A DNA stretch of 64,000 bases from contig NZ_OY762614.1 in assembly GCF_963666145.1 (NCBI RefSeq), positions 5,198,501-5,262,500 of the forward strand. Reading direction: 5' to 3'. The stretch is from an uncultured Desulfobacter sp. (GTDB lineage Bacteria; Desulfobacterota; Desulfobacteria; Desulfobacterales; Desulfobacteraceae). How positions within the stretch are numbered: the first letter of the stretch is position 1; each line of letters starts with the position of its first letter. Shown here in pieces: positions 54,689-62,879 of the stretch. A program made the position numbers and the translations under genes. The notes below the pieces were generated by a model. That model ran no database searches and was not told where the DNA came from. It saw nothing but the letters and a program-made list of their open reading frames with translations.

Positions 54689-55345
54689 ATGCCGGAAAAT
54701 AAAGTGGATGTGCTGATTCGTCGGATCATGAGCGCTACCGGAATTTCGTCCCAGGCGGAACTTGCCAAGGAGCTTGGTATCAACCGGTCTGGAATCACCC
54801 ACGCCAGAAACAAAAATCATATCCCTGATAACTGGATTGTCAAACTGTTCAGGCGGTTCCGGGTGAATCCGGATTGGGTGGACACGGGTAAGGGCCCTGT
54901 CTTTTTTGATCAAAAACACCTGAATGAGGGCAGTGACTTTCGCAAGGTCCCAAAGGTCGCAGCCCGTCTGTCAGCCGGAACCGGGTCGTTTGAATGTGAT
55001 CCGGATATTTCACAGTTTCTTTCATTTCCTTCTGCCTGGCTTGCCCGCAAAGGATCTGCTGCTGCCATGGTTGCCATGGAGGTGTTCGGCCAGAGTATGG
55101 AACCCTTGATCCGGGAAGGGGATACGGTGTTGATCGATCAGTCCCAGGCCCATATTATGGCCGGTGCTATTTATGCCGTGGGTGTGGACGATACCATTCT
55201 TGTTAAACGCTTGGAAAAACACCCGGATTCTTTGGTGTTGTGCAGTGATAATAAAGATTTTTCCCCCATTCATCTGGATATCCATGCCCTTGAAAAGGTC
55301 CGGATCCTTGGCCGGGTGATTTGGAGCTGCCGGGAATACAGGTAA
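54689..55345 (+). CDS. CI/LexA-like regulator with S24 peptidase domain
   Basis: A 218-residue repressor type: N-terminal helix-turn-helix (LIRRIMSATGISSQAELAKELGINRSGITHARNK, residues 8-41), linker, then an S24 domain. The nucleophile is Ser136 in FGQSMEPL, the base is Lys173 in LVKRLEK; an Ala-Arg..Ala-Gly stretch (VAARLSAGTG) near residue 92 could be the self-cleavage site. So it may be cut in a RecA-dependent way, as lambda CI and LexA are. I chose the ATG at 54689 because AAAAGGA lies 8 bases upstream; the one at 54680 has no space. No phage genes flank it, so it is probably a host regulator. Confidence 0.88.
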   Translation: MPENKVDVLIRRIMSATGISSQAELAKELGINRSGITHARNKNHIPDNWIVKLFRRFRVNPDWVDTGKGPVFFDQKHLNEGSDFRKVPKVAARLSAGTGSFECDPDISQFLSFPSAWLARKGSAAAMVAMEVFGQSMEPLIREGDTVLIDQSQAHIMAGAIYAVGVDDTILVKRLEKHPDSLVLCSDNKDFSPIHLDIHALEKVRILGRVIWSCREYR

Positions 55346-55415
55346 AATTTTTTGCAAATTATGTTTACTTAATTCAACAAAATATGATAATTTTCAACAA
55401 AACAAGAGGTGAAAG

Positions 55416-55910
55416 ATGCAAGAATCAAGTTTTTTAAACCGGAGGAATTCATCGCATAGCACCCATGGAATGGTCTGGTCCATCAATACCCGGGTTCAAT
55501 CTAAAACCAATTATGGCCATCATTTGACGAGGGATCGGGACGTTCGGATAAACAAGTCAAAACGCCCCGTGGAAAAGAGCATTCGAGAAAAGAAACTTCA
55601 TGGTATCTTACCGTTACCAGTGGCGATCTGGATAACCGGGCTGCTTCTTGCGGGCAGCGAAGGGACGCTGATGCCATATCTCAATATTGCAGGCGCAGTG
55701 GTCTTCTTTGGTGCCAGTGTGTGGCTTGGTAAAATTTTACCCTGCCTGGAACCGGATGCTGAGGTTTGTGAAGTGTCCAAGGAAAAAACTCGGCATCCGG
55801 CGCCGGCACAGGTGGATTTATCGTTTTGCGGCCAAGATGATGGCTGCACCCAAAGCGCCCATCATCTGGGGATGTTCGGGGACAAGAACCTCTTTTTCAA
55901 GGGCATCTGA
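55416..55910 (+). CDS. small basic membrane protein, uncertain
   Basis: A 164-codon frame, not recognised. It has AAGAGGTG 6 bases before the ATG, a basic hydrophilic N-terminus (about 60 residues) and two hydrophobic helices (about 66-82 and 86-104), then a Cys-containing tail. The last 93 bases overlap the convergent activase gene, so the end of the frame may be accidental. The ribosome site and helices support a real gene; the overlap and lack of family likeness argue against. Confidence 0.45.
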   Translation: MQESSFLNRRNSSHSTHGMVWSINTRVQSKTNYGHHLTRDRDVRINKSKRPVEKSIREKKLHGILPLPVAIWITGLLLAGSEGTLMPYLNIAGAVVFFGASVWLGKILPCLEPDAEVCEVSKEKTRHPAPAQVDLSFCGQDDGCTQSAHHLGMFGDKNLFFKGI

Positions 55911-56570
55911 CACCATTTGCACCATGCAGGGGTTTTGTGCCACCCCGCCGGAAAATACGATGGGACCCTGGGCTCCCACGCGGTTCAGCATGCCCACGGC
56001 GCGTTTGACCACACTCAGGTGCAGTCCCCGGGCAATCTCCTGGCGATCCTGGCCCTTGGCAATAAGCGATGTCACTTCAGACTCTGCGAAAACAGTGCAC
56101 ATGCTGTTGATTTGAAGATCCTTTTGGGCTGCCAGGGCGGCCGGGCCGAATTCTTCCAGGGAAAATCCCAGATTATTGGCCATGATTTCAAGGAATTTGC
56201 CCGTACCTGCCGCACACCGGTCGTTCATTTCAAATTTCACCACCCGGCCCTGTTCGTTGAGCCGGATGGACTTACTGTCCTGGCCGCCGATATCCAGAAT
56301 GGCGAGGGTTTCAGGAAACTCCACCCGGACTCCAGCGGCATGGGCTTTTATCTCAGTGACCGTTGATGCATCATCAAACGCCACTTCAAAAAGGTTGCGC
56401 CCATATCCTGTGGCCATGATCTGGTCAAATTGAACCCCGTCCAGCACCTTCTTAGCCTGGGAAATGGGGTCAAACCCGGTATCGGTCTGACGGGTTTCAA
56501 TTATTTGATTGTCTTCAACTAGTGCCAGTTCAATGCTCCTGGAACCAATATCAATACCTGCAAAAATCAT
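55818..56570 (-). CDS. acyl-CoA dehydratase/double-cubane reductase activase (BadF/HgdC family)
   Basis: An ATP-driven electron-injecting activator of 250 residues, ASKHA fold. Phosphate loop GIDIGSRSIELALVE at the start and ILDIGGQDSKS near residue 92 bind ATP; the cluster-binding Cys are Cys119 (DRCAAGTGKF) and Cys158 (SMCTVFAESEV), one pair per dimer half holding a shared [4Fe-4S]. C-terminal GGVAQNPCMV and HPQMMGALGAA are family marks. I chose ATG 56570 with GAGGA upstream; the TTG at 56573 is less likely. It lies 10 bases after the reductase gene and must drive that partner. Confidence 0.93.
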   Translation of the reverse strand: MIFAGIDIGSRSIELALVEDNQIIETRQTDTGFDPISQAKKVLDGVQFDQIMATGYGRNLFEVAFDDASTVTEIKAHAAGVRVEFPETLAILDIGGQDSKSIRLNEQGRVVKFEMNDRCAAGTGKFLEIMANNLGFSLEEFGPAALAAQKDLQINSMCTVFAESEVTSLIAKGQDRQEIARGLHLSVVKRAVGMLNRVGAQGPIVFSGGVAQNPCMVQMVSDALEKEVLVPEHPQMMGALGAAIILAAKR

Positions 56571-56580
56571 CAAATTTTCC

Positions 56581-57861
56581 TCAATCCGCTATCTGTTCGA
56601 TGAAGGCTTCTACTCTTGTCTTTAACTGCCCCACATCCTCCATGCCGTAATCGGTTTCAATCCTCATACATGGAATGCCTAATTTTTCAAGTTTGTTTTC
56701 CACAGGAATGGATTCCATGATATACGGCTGGCAGAACTGAAGCCCGTAATGGATCACACCGTCTGCGCCATAATTCTTGGCCATTTCAACAATGTGGTCG
56801 CTGCGTTCCTGGTTGGGGGTGAAAATTGCGCAGTCTACTTTGAAATACCGGTCCGTGATGGCCTCCATCAGTTCTTCCAAGCTTTTGCCGGACTCATCAA
56901 TAAGGTTCCGGGTGCCCCGTTCGCCCACGCAGGATTCTTCGCCCACAATCACGGCACCGCTGGATTCAATAATCCAGGGCAGTTTCCAGTTGGGTACAGC
57001 CATGGGACAGCCGGAGATGAGAATTCTCGGGGTTTTACCAGGAAATACGCCCTGGTTTTCTTTGATCCGGCCTTCAAGTTCATCACATATTTTGTTGACG
57101 GACTCGGTAAACCGAGCCGGGTTGTCATAAAAGAAAACCTGATTGGCCAACAGTGCGTCAAGCCCTGAAATGGGTGCAGGGTCAGCCTTGCGCAATGTTG
57201 CCAGCCGGTGCATGGCGGCCCGCTTGGCATTAACTACTTTAATGCCTTCTTTAAGGGATTCCACGGTGATTATGTTCCCGGTCAATTCTTCCACAGCGGC
57301 TTTAAACCGATCAAATTCCTGTTTGAGAAGCGCCCGGCCCTGGGCTGATTTGACCTGGGGCAGATCCATGACATAAAAGTTGTCCACCATGCCGCCAAAA
57401 ATTTCATAGGCTTTTTTCTTGCCGTCGCAGGTGTTTTCCCCAACGATCATATCTGAGGCTTCAAGGTAGGGGCAAACCTTGCCAAGCTTAAAACCAAAGG
57501 AAGATTTAATTAATGAGCAGGTGTTTCTGGGCAGATGTTTTTCAACTTCTTCAACGGCAAAATCAGCACCGGAACATAACCCGATCAGTGTGGCGCCGCC
57601 TGCAAGGGCAATCTCTTCGGGGACGAATACGCAATAGCTGCCGATGATTTTGCGGTTTTGTTTTTTTTCGTCTAAAAGCTCTTTGATCCGCAACCCATGG
57701 ACCTCGCTCATCACAAAATCAAAATACCCCATGCCTTCGGGGCGATTTTTCTGGGCCAGGTAAATGTCCTTGTAGCCCTGCTCTAAAACTTCAAGCAGTG
57801 CGTCATGGGCTTTTAAATCCATGCCAAGGCTTTCCCACATGGACGTATAATCTTCGCTCAT
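56581..57861 (-). CDS. 2-hydroxyacyl-CoA dehydratase D-family / double-cubane cluster protein
   Basis: A 426-residue HgdB/BcrC/FldB-type iron-sulfur protein. Cys77, Cys96, Cys115, Cys130 and Cys145 fall in the N-terminal half (YCVFVPEEI, GLCSGAD, CPYLEASDMIVGENTCDGKKK) and Cys285, Cys311, Cys344 and Cys377 in the C-terminal half (SGCPMAVPNWKLPWIIE, ESCVGERG, QFCQPYI). True dehydratases and benzoyl-CoA reductases need two different subunits; here there is only one beside a single activase. That arrangement is known from double-cubane cluster proteins ([8Fe-9S]), which reduce small molecules. So a double-cubane reductase of unknown substrate is the best call. AAAGGAG lies 7 bases before the ATG. 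Confidence 0.85.
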   Translation of the reverse strand: MSEDYTSMWESLGMDLKAHDALLEVLEQGYKDIYLAQKNRPEGMGYFDFVMSEVHGLRIKELLDEKKQNRKIIGSYCVFVPEEIALAGGATLIGLCSGADFAVEEVEKHLPRNTCSLIKSSFGFKLGKVCPYLEASDMIVGENTCDGKKKAYEIFGGMVDNFYVMDLPQVKSAQGRALLKQEFDRFKAAVEELTGNIITVESLKEGIKVVNAKRAAMHRLATLRKADPAPISGLDALLANQVFFYDNPARFTESVNKICDELEGRIKENQGVFPGKTPRILISGCPMAVPNWKLPWIIESSGAVIVGEESCVGERGTRNLIDESGKSLEELMEAITDRYFKVDCAIFTPNQERSDHIVEMAKNYGADGVIHYGLQFCQPYIMESIPVENKLEKLGIPCMRIETDYGMEDVGQLKTRVEAFIEQIAD

Positions 57862-58224
57862 TGTACTCTCCTTTTTTTGACTTCAATATTTGCTGCTTTT
57901 TTTGCGACAGATAAAGTATTCAATATTCACTTTTACGAGTGCTTATCTGCGCTGAAAATGCTCAGTATAAAGAGGGTATATATTTAGATCAATGCGAAAA
58001 TATAAATGGAAAATGTGAAATTGAATTGATGTTTTCGATAAAGAATGCGGAAAGCAAGATATAAATCATATCCTGCTTCCCGAAAATTTTGCTTTTTTTT
58101 AGGGGCTAAGTCTGTTTAATCTACACAGACTTTAACCGGTAGTGTGACCCTAAGGGCAGAAGGTGGAAAATCAACTTGTGCCCACGGCTGTTATAATAAC
58201 AACCTGAAGAGGTCACACAGTGTT
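57862..58224. other. intergenic region with promoter and three hairpins
   Basis: 363 bases between the HdrD-like and reductase genes (both minus). Three stems: 58143-58149 with 58211-58217 (TGTGACC/GGTCACA) around inner hairpins; 58108-58132 (AAGTCTGT/ACAGACTT); 58049-58080 (GGAAAGCAAGATAT and complement). None has a long T run on the minus strand, but the first lies directly after the HdrD-like stop, so it likely stabilises or ends that RNA. Confidence 0.6.
57964..57992 (-). promoter_or_regulatory. promoter of the reductase-activase operon
   Basis: On the minus strand TTGATC (57992-57987) and TATACT (57969-57964) lie 17 bases apart. The leader to the reductase ATG at 57861 would be about 95 bases. 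This suggests separate transcription from the HdrD-like gene. Confidence 0.5.
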
Positions 58225-59550
58225 TTAATAATCTTCTTCCAATTCTTCGCCTTCCGGCATGTTAAGTGGTTTCAGGTCCGGCCCAAGATACATCCGTTCC
58301 TTGCCACCAAGCACGCCTAATGCAAAGGCAAGCAGTGTCCATAAATGAATGGTATGGTATTTACATTCATAGTGATCCGCCAGCTTATGAACTTGATCGT
58401 GGCAGTTGTGACAGGGCGTTACACAGTAGTCTGCACCGGTGGCCACAATCTGGTCTTTTTTGATTTCGCCGTATTTCAAACGTTCTTCGTTAAAGCCGGA
58501 CTGAAGATATCCGCCGCCGCCGCCGCAACAGAAATTGTTGGAAAAGTTGGGCTGCATGTCAATGAAGTTTTCTTCACCGACACACTCTTTGATTACAAAG
58601 CGTAAATCTGCGGCCAATGGATCACCAAAGCTTTTACGAACCTGCTGACAGGGATCCTGGCAGGTAAATGTAACTTTTAAGTCTTTGTTCCAGTCTGAAC
58701 TGGGTTTAAGTTTCCCTTCCCGGATCCATTTGGCGTAATATTGAACCATGGGCGCGATTTCAAGATCGGTCTCGATACCGAATTTTTGCTGGCCTTTCCA
58801 TACGGAAAAGGTGGAGTGGCCGCATTCGGTGTTCAAGTAGACTTTACAACCCAGTTCCATGGCAGATTCAATGGAGTTTCTTGTCACTTTTTCCCAGCTC
58901 TCGTCATCGGCAAGGAACATGCAGTAATTTTCTCCACCCCAGCCCCGTGTGGCGTAGGTCCAGTCTGCACCAACCATATGCAGGATTTTCCAAAGGGGAA
59001 CCATTTCTTCGGGTTCCGTGCCTGGTTCGCGGGAATTCTGGCTTAAAAAGAAATGTGCACCTTCTTTGTTGACCGGTGCTTCAAGGTCTGCCCAGCCGAT
59101 CTGCTCTTCCTGGACTTCTTCCAGAATGTCGCCAACCACCCATTCAAAGTCCTCTTCGGAAATACCCATGGCACTGCCGCAGGAGTTTCTCATGGCCATG
59201 TCACAGGAACCTATAATGCCTTTGGGTCTTTCGTCTCTGGGCCATGACGCGCGGGCCTCAAACACCATTGCCGCGATATCGATATTCATGGGGCAGACAT
59301 AGACACACCGCTGGCACTGGGAGCACAACCATACCCATGGGTGCTTGGCCAGTTCTTCATCCATGCCCAAGGCCACCATTCTGACAAATTTGCGCGGATC
59401 CATATCTCTAAGGCCGGTTGCCGGGCAGCCGGAAGCGCATGCGCCACAGGTCAGGCACATATTCAGGTTGACACCATTAGGCAGTTTGTCCATTAGTTTT
59501 GTTTTAAACGCTGCCTTTTTTCCTTTATCAAGTTTTACTGCCTCGGTCAT
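58225..59550 (-). CDS. HdrD/GlpC-like iron-sulfur protein with CCG domains
   Basis: A 441-residue cytoplasmic-type electron carrier or thiol-disulfide reductase unit. Two [4Fe-4S] motifs come first: CLTCGACASGCP (Cys32, 35, 38, 42) and CSQCQRCVYVCP (Cys76, 79, 82, 86). The C-terminal half has two Cys-rich CCG units (TCQDPCQQ with FCCGGGGG near residue 345, and a CVTPCHNCHDQ stretch near 380), the fold that holds the noncubane cluster of heterodisulfide reductase HdrB/HdrD. No membrane helix is seen. It lies upstream of the reductase/activase pair in the same direction. AAGGAG precedes the ATG. A role in supplying electrons to that pair is inference from position. Confidence 0.88.
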   Translation of the reverse strand: MTEAVKLDKGKKAAFKTKLMDKLPNGVNLNMCLTCGACASGCPATGLRDMDPRKFVRMVALGMDEELAKHPWVWLCSQCQRCVYVCPMNIDIAAMVFEARASWPRDERPKGIIGSCDMAMRNSCGSAMGISEEDFEWVVGDILEEVQEEQIGWADLEAPVNKEGAHFFLSQNSREPGTEPEEMVPLWKILHMVGADWTYATRGWGGENYCMFLADDESWEKVTRNSIESAMELGCKVYLNTECGHSTFSVWKGQQKFGIETDLEIAPMVQYYAKWIREGKLKPSSDWNKDLKVTFTCQDPCQQVRKSFGDPLAADLRFVIKECVGEENFIDMQPNFSNNFCCGGGGGYLQSGFNEERLKYGEIKKDQIVATGADYCVTPCHNCHDQVHKLADHYECKYHTIHLWTLLAFALGVLGGKERMYLGPDLKPLNMPEGEELEEDY

Positions 59551-59641
59551 AATGTTCTCCTTTGAAAAGGTTTGCTTTTAGGTCTTAGTGTTTACATCAG
59601 TATTGTTTAAAATTAAGATTTTTCCGCTATCATTGTGCGTG

Positions 59642-60124
59642 TCAACCAGTAAGCCCGCAGAATACTTTTCTTAAATATTCCTGAGGAATGGGTGGCAGGT
59701 CCTGATCGTCAAAATCCGGTTCCCGCTCCGGCGACCGAACTGTTTGAAAATCGAAGGGTTGGGCGATATCACGAATGTTAAAGGCGGTCATCTTAATTGT
59801 TGTAGTTTGGGGCTGTTTTTGTAGATTATTATTCAACCAAATATCACAGCTTTCATGATCCCCTGCGTGCATGATGTAAATGATCTGTTTGGTGCGGATA
59901 CACAGCAACCGGTAGCCTGCGCCAAGATCATATTTCCATGAATTTTTTACCCGGGCGTCCGAGCGCGCTCTGAATAGTCCGGATGCCTGGGAAGTCTGAC
60001 CCTTGATCATGGCCTCAATAATTTTTCTGGCGCGGCCTGCAGCAATAGCCGGGGTATTGCCCCGGCTTTCCATTGCTGAAAGCTGCTTTTCTAATTTGGG
60101 ATGAAGATGGACTTGCTCAGCCAT
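59642..60124 (-). CDS. RelE-like domain protein without antitoxin
   Basis: 160 residues. Residues 1-95 resemble RelE/ParE-type mRNA interferases (KNSWKYDLGAGYRLLCIRTKQIIYIMHAGDHESCDIWL, residues 60-97, with the usual GYRLL..GDH..DIWL pattern). The last 65 residues form an extra acidic/Pro-rich tail (SPEREPDFDDQDLPPIPQEYL). A toxin should have an antitoxin next to it, but its neighbour, 13 bases upstream, is the IscA-like gene. So it may be a domesticated domain or a toxin whose partner is elsewhere. A weak AAAGAG lies before the ATG. Confidence 0.7.
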   Translation of the reverse strand: MAEQVHLHPKLEKQLSAMESRGNTPAIAAGRARKIIEAMIKGQTSQASGLFRARSDARVKNSWKYDLGAGYRLLCIRTKQIIYIMHAGDHESCDIWLNNNLQKQPQTTTIKMTAFNIRDIAQPFDFQTVRSPEREPDFDDQDLPPIPQEYLRKVFCGLTG

Positions 60125-60137
60125 ACTCTTTCCCCGA

Positions 60138-60449
60138 TTAAGCGCCGCAGGTTCCGCCGCTGCAACCGGAGCAACCGCCTGCGGGTTTCAGATTGGAATC
60201 CAGGCGAAACCCGGTGCCTTCAAAATCGATATCCACAGTGCCGGCCTTTTCCAAAAGATCTTTCTCAATGATGTATTCCACATCATCAAAGGTAAATGCG
60301 GCATCTGTCTCTTTTTTTTCATCCAAAGCCATGGCAAGGCTTGGACCACCGCATCCACCGCTGTTAAGAAAGATTCTGATGGGTGCAATTTCTTTGCCTT
60401 CAAAGTACATCCTGACCTGTTCCTGGGCAGGTTTACTGACGTTAATCAT
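60138..60449 (-). CDS. IscA/HesB-like iron-sulfur assembly protein
   Basis: A 103-residue A-type-carrier-like protein. The INVSKPAQEQVRMYFEGKEIAPIRIFLNSGGCGGPSLAMAL start matches HesB/IscA domains, with the first Cys in GGCGGP near 33. The C-terminus is GGCSGCSGGTCGA, richer in Cys than the usual C-G-C-G of IscA, and typical of the selenocysteine-free HesB-like group in sulfate reducers. It likely holds or passes Fe-S clusters. AGGAG lies 8 bases before the ATG. It is co-oriented with the RelE-like gene. Confidence 0.85.
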   Translation of the reverse strand: MINVSKPAQEQVRMYFEGKEIAPIRIFLNSGGCGGPSLAMALDEKKETDAAFTFDDVEYIIEKDLLEKAGTVDIDFEGTGFRLDSNLKPAGGCSGCSGGTCGA

Positions 60450-60943
60450 CTAACTGACTCCTTTAAATACTAAATTTGGCAGGGCGGTTTAAAACAATTT
60501 TCTGTGTAGCAACATCTATTTAACCATTCATTTCTGCACCCGCCGACTCCGGGCGGTGCCTTGAAAAATATACGCAGTGTTGTTTTTGAAAATTAGTCAT
60601 CATACCCTTTCCTTTCCGGGCGGCAACAATTATCCAGCCTAAACCGGAAACGATTCAAGACCTATATAAAATAAGGGTTTTTGGCAAATTGAAAATCCTT
60701 ATCTTCTTGCGTTTTTGGTATCGGAATATTCAATTTAGGTTAGCCAAAGAGATGCGTTAATAAATATAATCGAAATACGCTGGAGTCTGCTCACTGGAAC
60801 GAAGGTGTCAGAACCATTTTTGAATTAAAGAACATAGCCCTGGCGGATTCCAAGTGTGGCAAATCCATCGCAGTTCCCGGATCGGACACTGAACGATTGG
60901 CAGCAGATAAAAGGGGAACGGTTGTCTAAGGTTTAAGGGGCTT
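60450..60943. other. intergenic region, no convincing gene
   Basis: About 490 bases. A stop-free stretch of about 60 codons without a start (60740-60930, plus strand, ending at a TAA near 60928) reads like decayed coding sequence, but I cannot name it. No tRNA or known RNA was seen. A minus frame at 60808-61020 overlaps the terminator and is not called. Confidence 0.45.
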
Positions 60944-60994
60944 AAAAAAACAACAGGCAAAGCAGAAACGATTGATTCCTTCTGCTTTGCCTGT
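60944..60994 (-). terminator. rho-independent terminator of the pot operon
   Basis: A perfect 15-pair stem (ACAGGCAAAGCAGAA with its complement, 12-base loop) is followed on the minus strand by TGTTTTTTT. It lies 74 bases after the potD stop. Confidence 0.93.
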
Positions 60995-61067
60995 ATGCGA
61001 TGCGGTGCCGGAGTCGGCAAGTGATTTGTTTTGGGGCGTTTTCTGAACAGTTGTCCGGGTTTAAAAA

Positions 61068-62108
61068 CTAATCTCCGGTACGAAGTTTTTCCCAGTATCG
61101 TTGATAAATTTCAATGGCCGGTCCTACATCATTCTGAAATTCGCCTTGTTTGATAATCCCAGAGCCGGGGAAGATGGTCCGGTTGCTTTGGATCTTTGAA
61201 TCCAGCAGGGCAACGGCCGGTTTCACCGGGGTGGGATAGCCGTATTCTTCAACACAGGCCTTGGCCACTTCAGGCTTCATCATGAAGTTGATAAACTGAT
61301 GCGCGCCTTTGGGATTTCTTGCGCCTTTGGGAATGACAAAGCTGTCCACCCAGAAACTTGCGCCCTCTTTGGGGTACACATACTGGATTGCCGGATTTTC
61401 CTGCTCGGCCATCCAGGCTTCGCCGTTCCAGATCATACCGATGCTGACCTCACCGGCCAAAAAGGGCAATCTCGGTGAGTCTGAGTTGAACAGCAGCACA
61501 TTGGGCATCAGCTCTTTAAGCAGAAGATACGCCTGTTCAATCTCCTTGGGGTCCGTGGTATTGCCGGAAAATCCCTTGAGACGCAGGGCCATGTGAAAGA
61601 CTTCCCTCAGATCGTCCTGGAGCAGCAACTTAGCTTTAAATTCAGGTTTCCATAAATCCTTCCATGATGTGATCTGATCTTTGTCAATTTCATCGGTGTT
61701 CACGGCAATGCCGGTGGACCCCCATAAATAGGGTATGGAGTAGTTGTTGTGCGGATCATAATTTTTGTTTAACAGTTCGGGGTCAAGATCCTTCATGTTG
61801 GGTAAAAGGCTATGGTCCAGTTTTATGAGCATACCTTCCCTGCCCATCTTTGAAACAAAATAGGTTGAGGGAACAGCCACGTCATATCCATCTGTTTGGA
61901 TCAGCTTGAGTTTGGCATACATGGTCTCATTGCTGTCATAGGTGGTGTAAACCACTTCAATGCCTGTCTCTTTAGTGAATTGTTCGATTGCCGATTCGGG
62001 CAGATATTCCGTCCAGTTATACACATAAATTTTTTCTGCGGCCTGGACTTGAAGTGCGGCAAACAGCAGTAAAGAAAGAATAATAAATGGTTTAAATAAA
62101 AGTTTCAT
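61068..62108 (-). CDS. potD: spermidine/putrescine ABC transporter substrate-binding protein
   Basis: The periplasmic receptor for polyamines, 346 residues. A signal peptide (about residues 1-23, ending QVQAAEK) is followed by IYVYNWTEYLPESAIEQFTKETGIEVVYTTYDSNE, the standard PotD/PotF start whose Trp and Tyr contact the ligand. IPYLWGSTGIAVN near 125 and NGEAWMAEQEN near 235 are further family stretches. The start overlaps the potC stop (ATGA). It is the last gene of potABCD and is closed by a strong terminator. Confidence 0.95.
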   Translation of the reverse strand: MKLLFKPFIILSLLLFAALQVQAAEKIYVYNWTEYLPESAIEQFTKETGIEVVYTTYDSNETMYAKLKLIQTDGYDVAVPSTYFVSKMGREGMLIKLDHSLLPNMKDLDPELLNKNYDPHNNYSIPYLWGSTGIAVNTDEIDKDQITSWKDLWKPEFKAKLLLQDDLREVFHMALRLKGFSGNTTDPKEIEQAYLLLKELMPNVLLFNSDSPRLPFLAGEVSIGMIWNGEAWMAEQENPAIQYVYPKEGASFWVDSFVIPKGARNPKGAHQFINFMMKPEVAKACVEEYGYPTPVKPAVALLDSKIQSNRTIFPGSGIIKQGEFQNDVGPAIEIYQRYWEKLRTGD

Positions 62109-62869
62109 GCGATTTTTTTCTCCTTTAACATTAATTGGCTGACAATAACCAATGCAAGGGAGAGCAGGACCAGAAGTGCGGCAAGCGCATTGACTTCGGG
62201 TTTGACTCCCACTTTAACCATTGAAAAAATTTTCAACGGCAGAACGTCGTAACTTGGGCCTGTAACAAATGAACTGATGATGACATCATCAAGGGAGAGG
62301 GTAAAGGCCAGAAGCCAGCTTGAAATCAGAGCCGGCCGCATCATCGGCAGAATCACCCGGGTGAGTATGTTTTTTTCCGATGCCCCCAAATCCCTGGCTG
62401 CATCAAGGATATTGGGGTCAAAGTCCTGGAGGCGGCCCGTGATGGTCATGATGGCATAGGGCAGGCAGAAGGTGATGTGGGAAAACAGCAGGGACCAAAA
62501 ACCCAGTCTGACACCCAGGGTAACGAAAAGGACAAGAAAGGCAATGGCCAAAATAATGTCGGGTGCCATCATCAGGGTCATGCTTGTGCCCTTAAATACC
62601 TTTCGTCCTAAAAAACGGTAACGGTTCAGTCCGATGGCGGCCAGGGCGCCGATCGCTGTGGCCAGGGTGGCCGCGCACAGGGCAATGACCATGGAATGCC
62701 GGGCCGCTTCCATCAGGGAGTGGTTTTCCAGCATGGCCGTGAACCATTTGAAGGTAAATCCGGCCCATTTCATGCCGTATTTATTCAGATTGAAAGCATT
62801 GACTATCAATACGCCGATGGGCAGATAGAGATAGAAAAATATGCCTGCAAAGTAAAAGAACCTTAACAT
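62105..62869 (-). CDS. potC: spermidine/putrescine ABC transporter permease
   Basis: One of two membrane permeases, 254 residues with six helices. After an N-terminal helix come the KWAGFTFKWFTAMLENHSLMEAARHS stretch and the EAA loop DAARDLGASEKNILTRVILPMMRPALISSWLLAF near residue 165, the docking site for PotA. DDVIISSFVTGPSYDVLPLKIFS follows. It starts 10 bases after potB with GAGGG upstream and overlaps potD by 4 bases. Family and neighbours make this firm. Confidence 0.95.
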   Translation of the reverse strand: MLRFFYFAGIFFYLYLPIGVLIVNAFNLNKYGMKWAGFTFKWFTAMLENHSLMEAARHSMVIALCAATLATAIGALAAIGLNRYRFLGRKVFKGTSMTLMMAPDIILAIAFLVLFVTLGVRLGFWSLLFSHITFCLPYAIMTITGRLQDFDPNILDAARDLGASEKNILTRVILPMMRPALISSWLLAFTLSLDDVIISSFVTGPSYDVLPLKIFSMVKVGVKPEVNALAALLVLLSLALVIVSQLMLKEKKIA

Positions 62870-62879
62870 GTTTATCCCT

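Noticed and set aside
54689..55345. Prophage marker
   Set aside because: The CI-like regulator stands alone; no integrase, structural or lysis genes flank it.
55818..57861. Benzoyl-CoA reductase or (R)-2-hydroxyglutaryl-CoA dehydratase
   Set aside because: Both need two different D-family subunits; only one is present, and no aromatic or glutamate pathway genes are near.
60740..60930. Stop-free stretch as a gene
   Set aside because: No start codon or ribosome site and no recognisable protein; perhaps decayed coding sequence.
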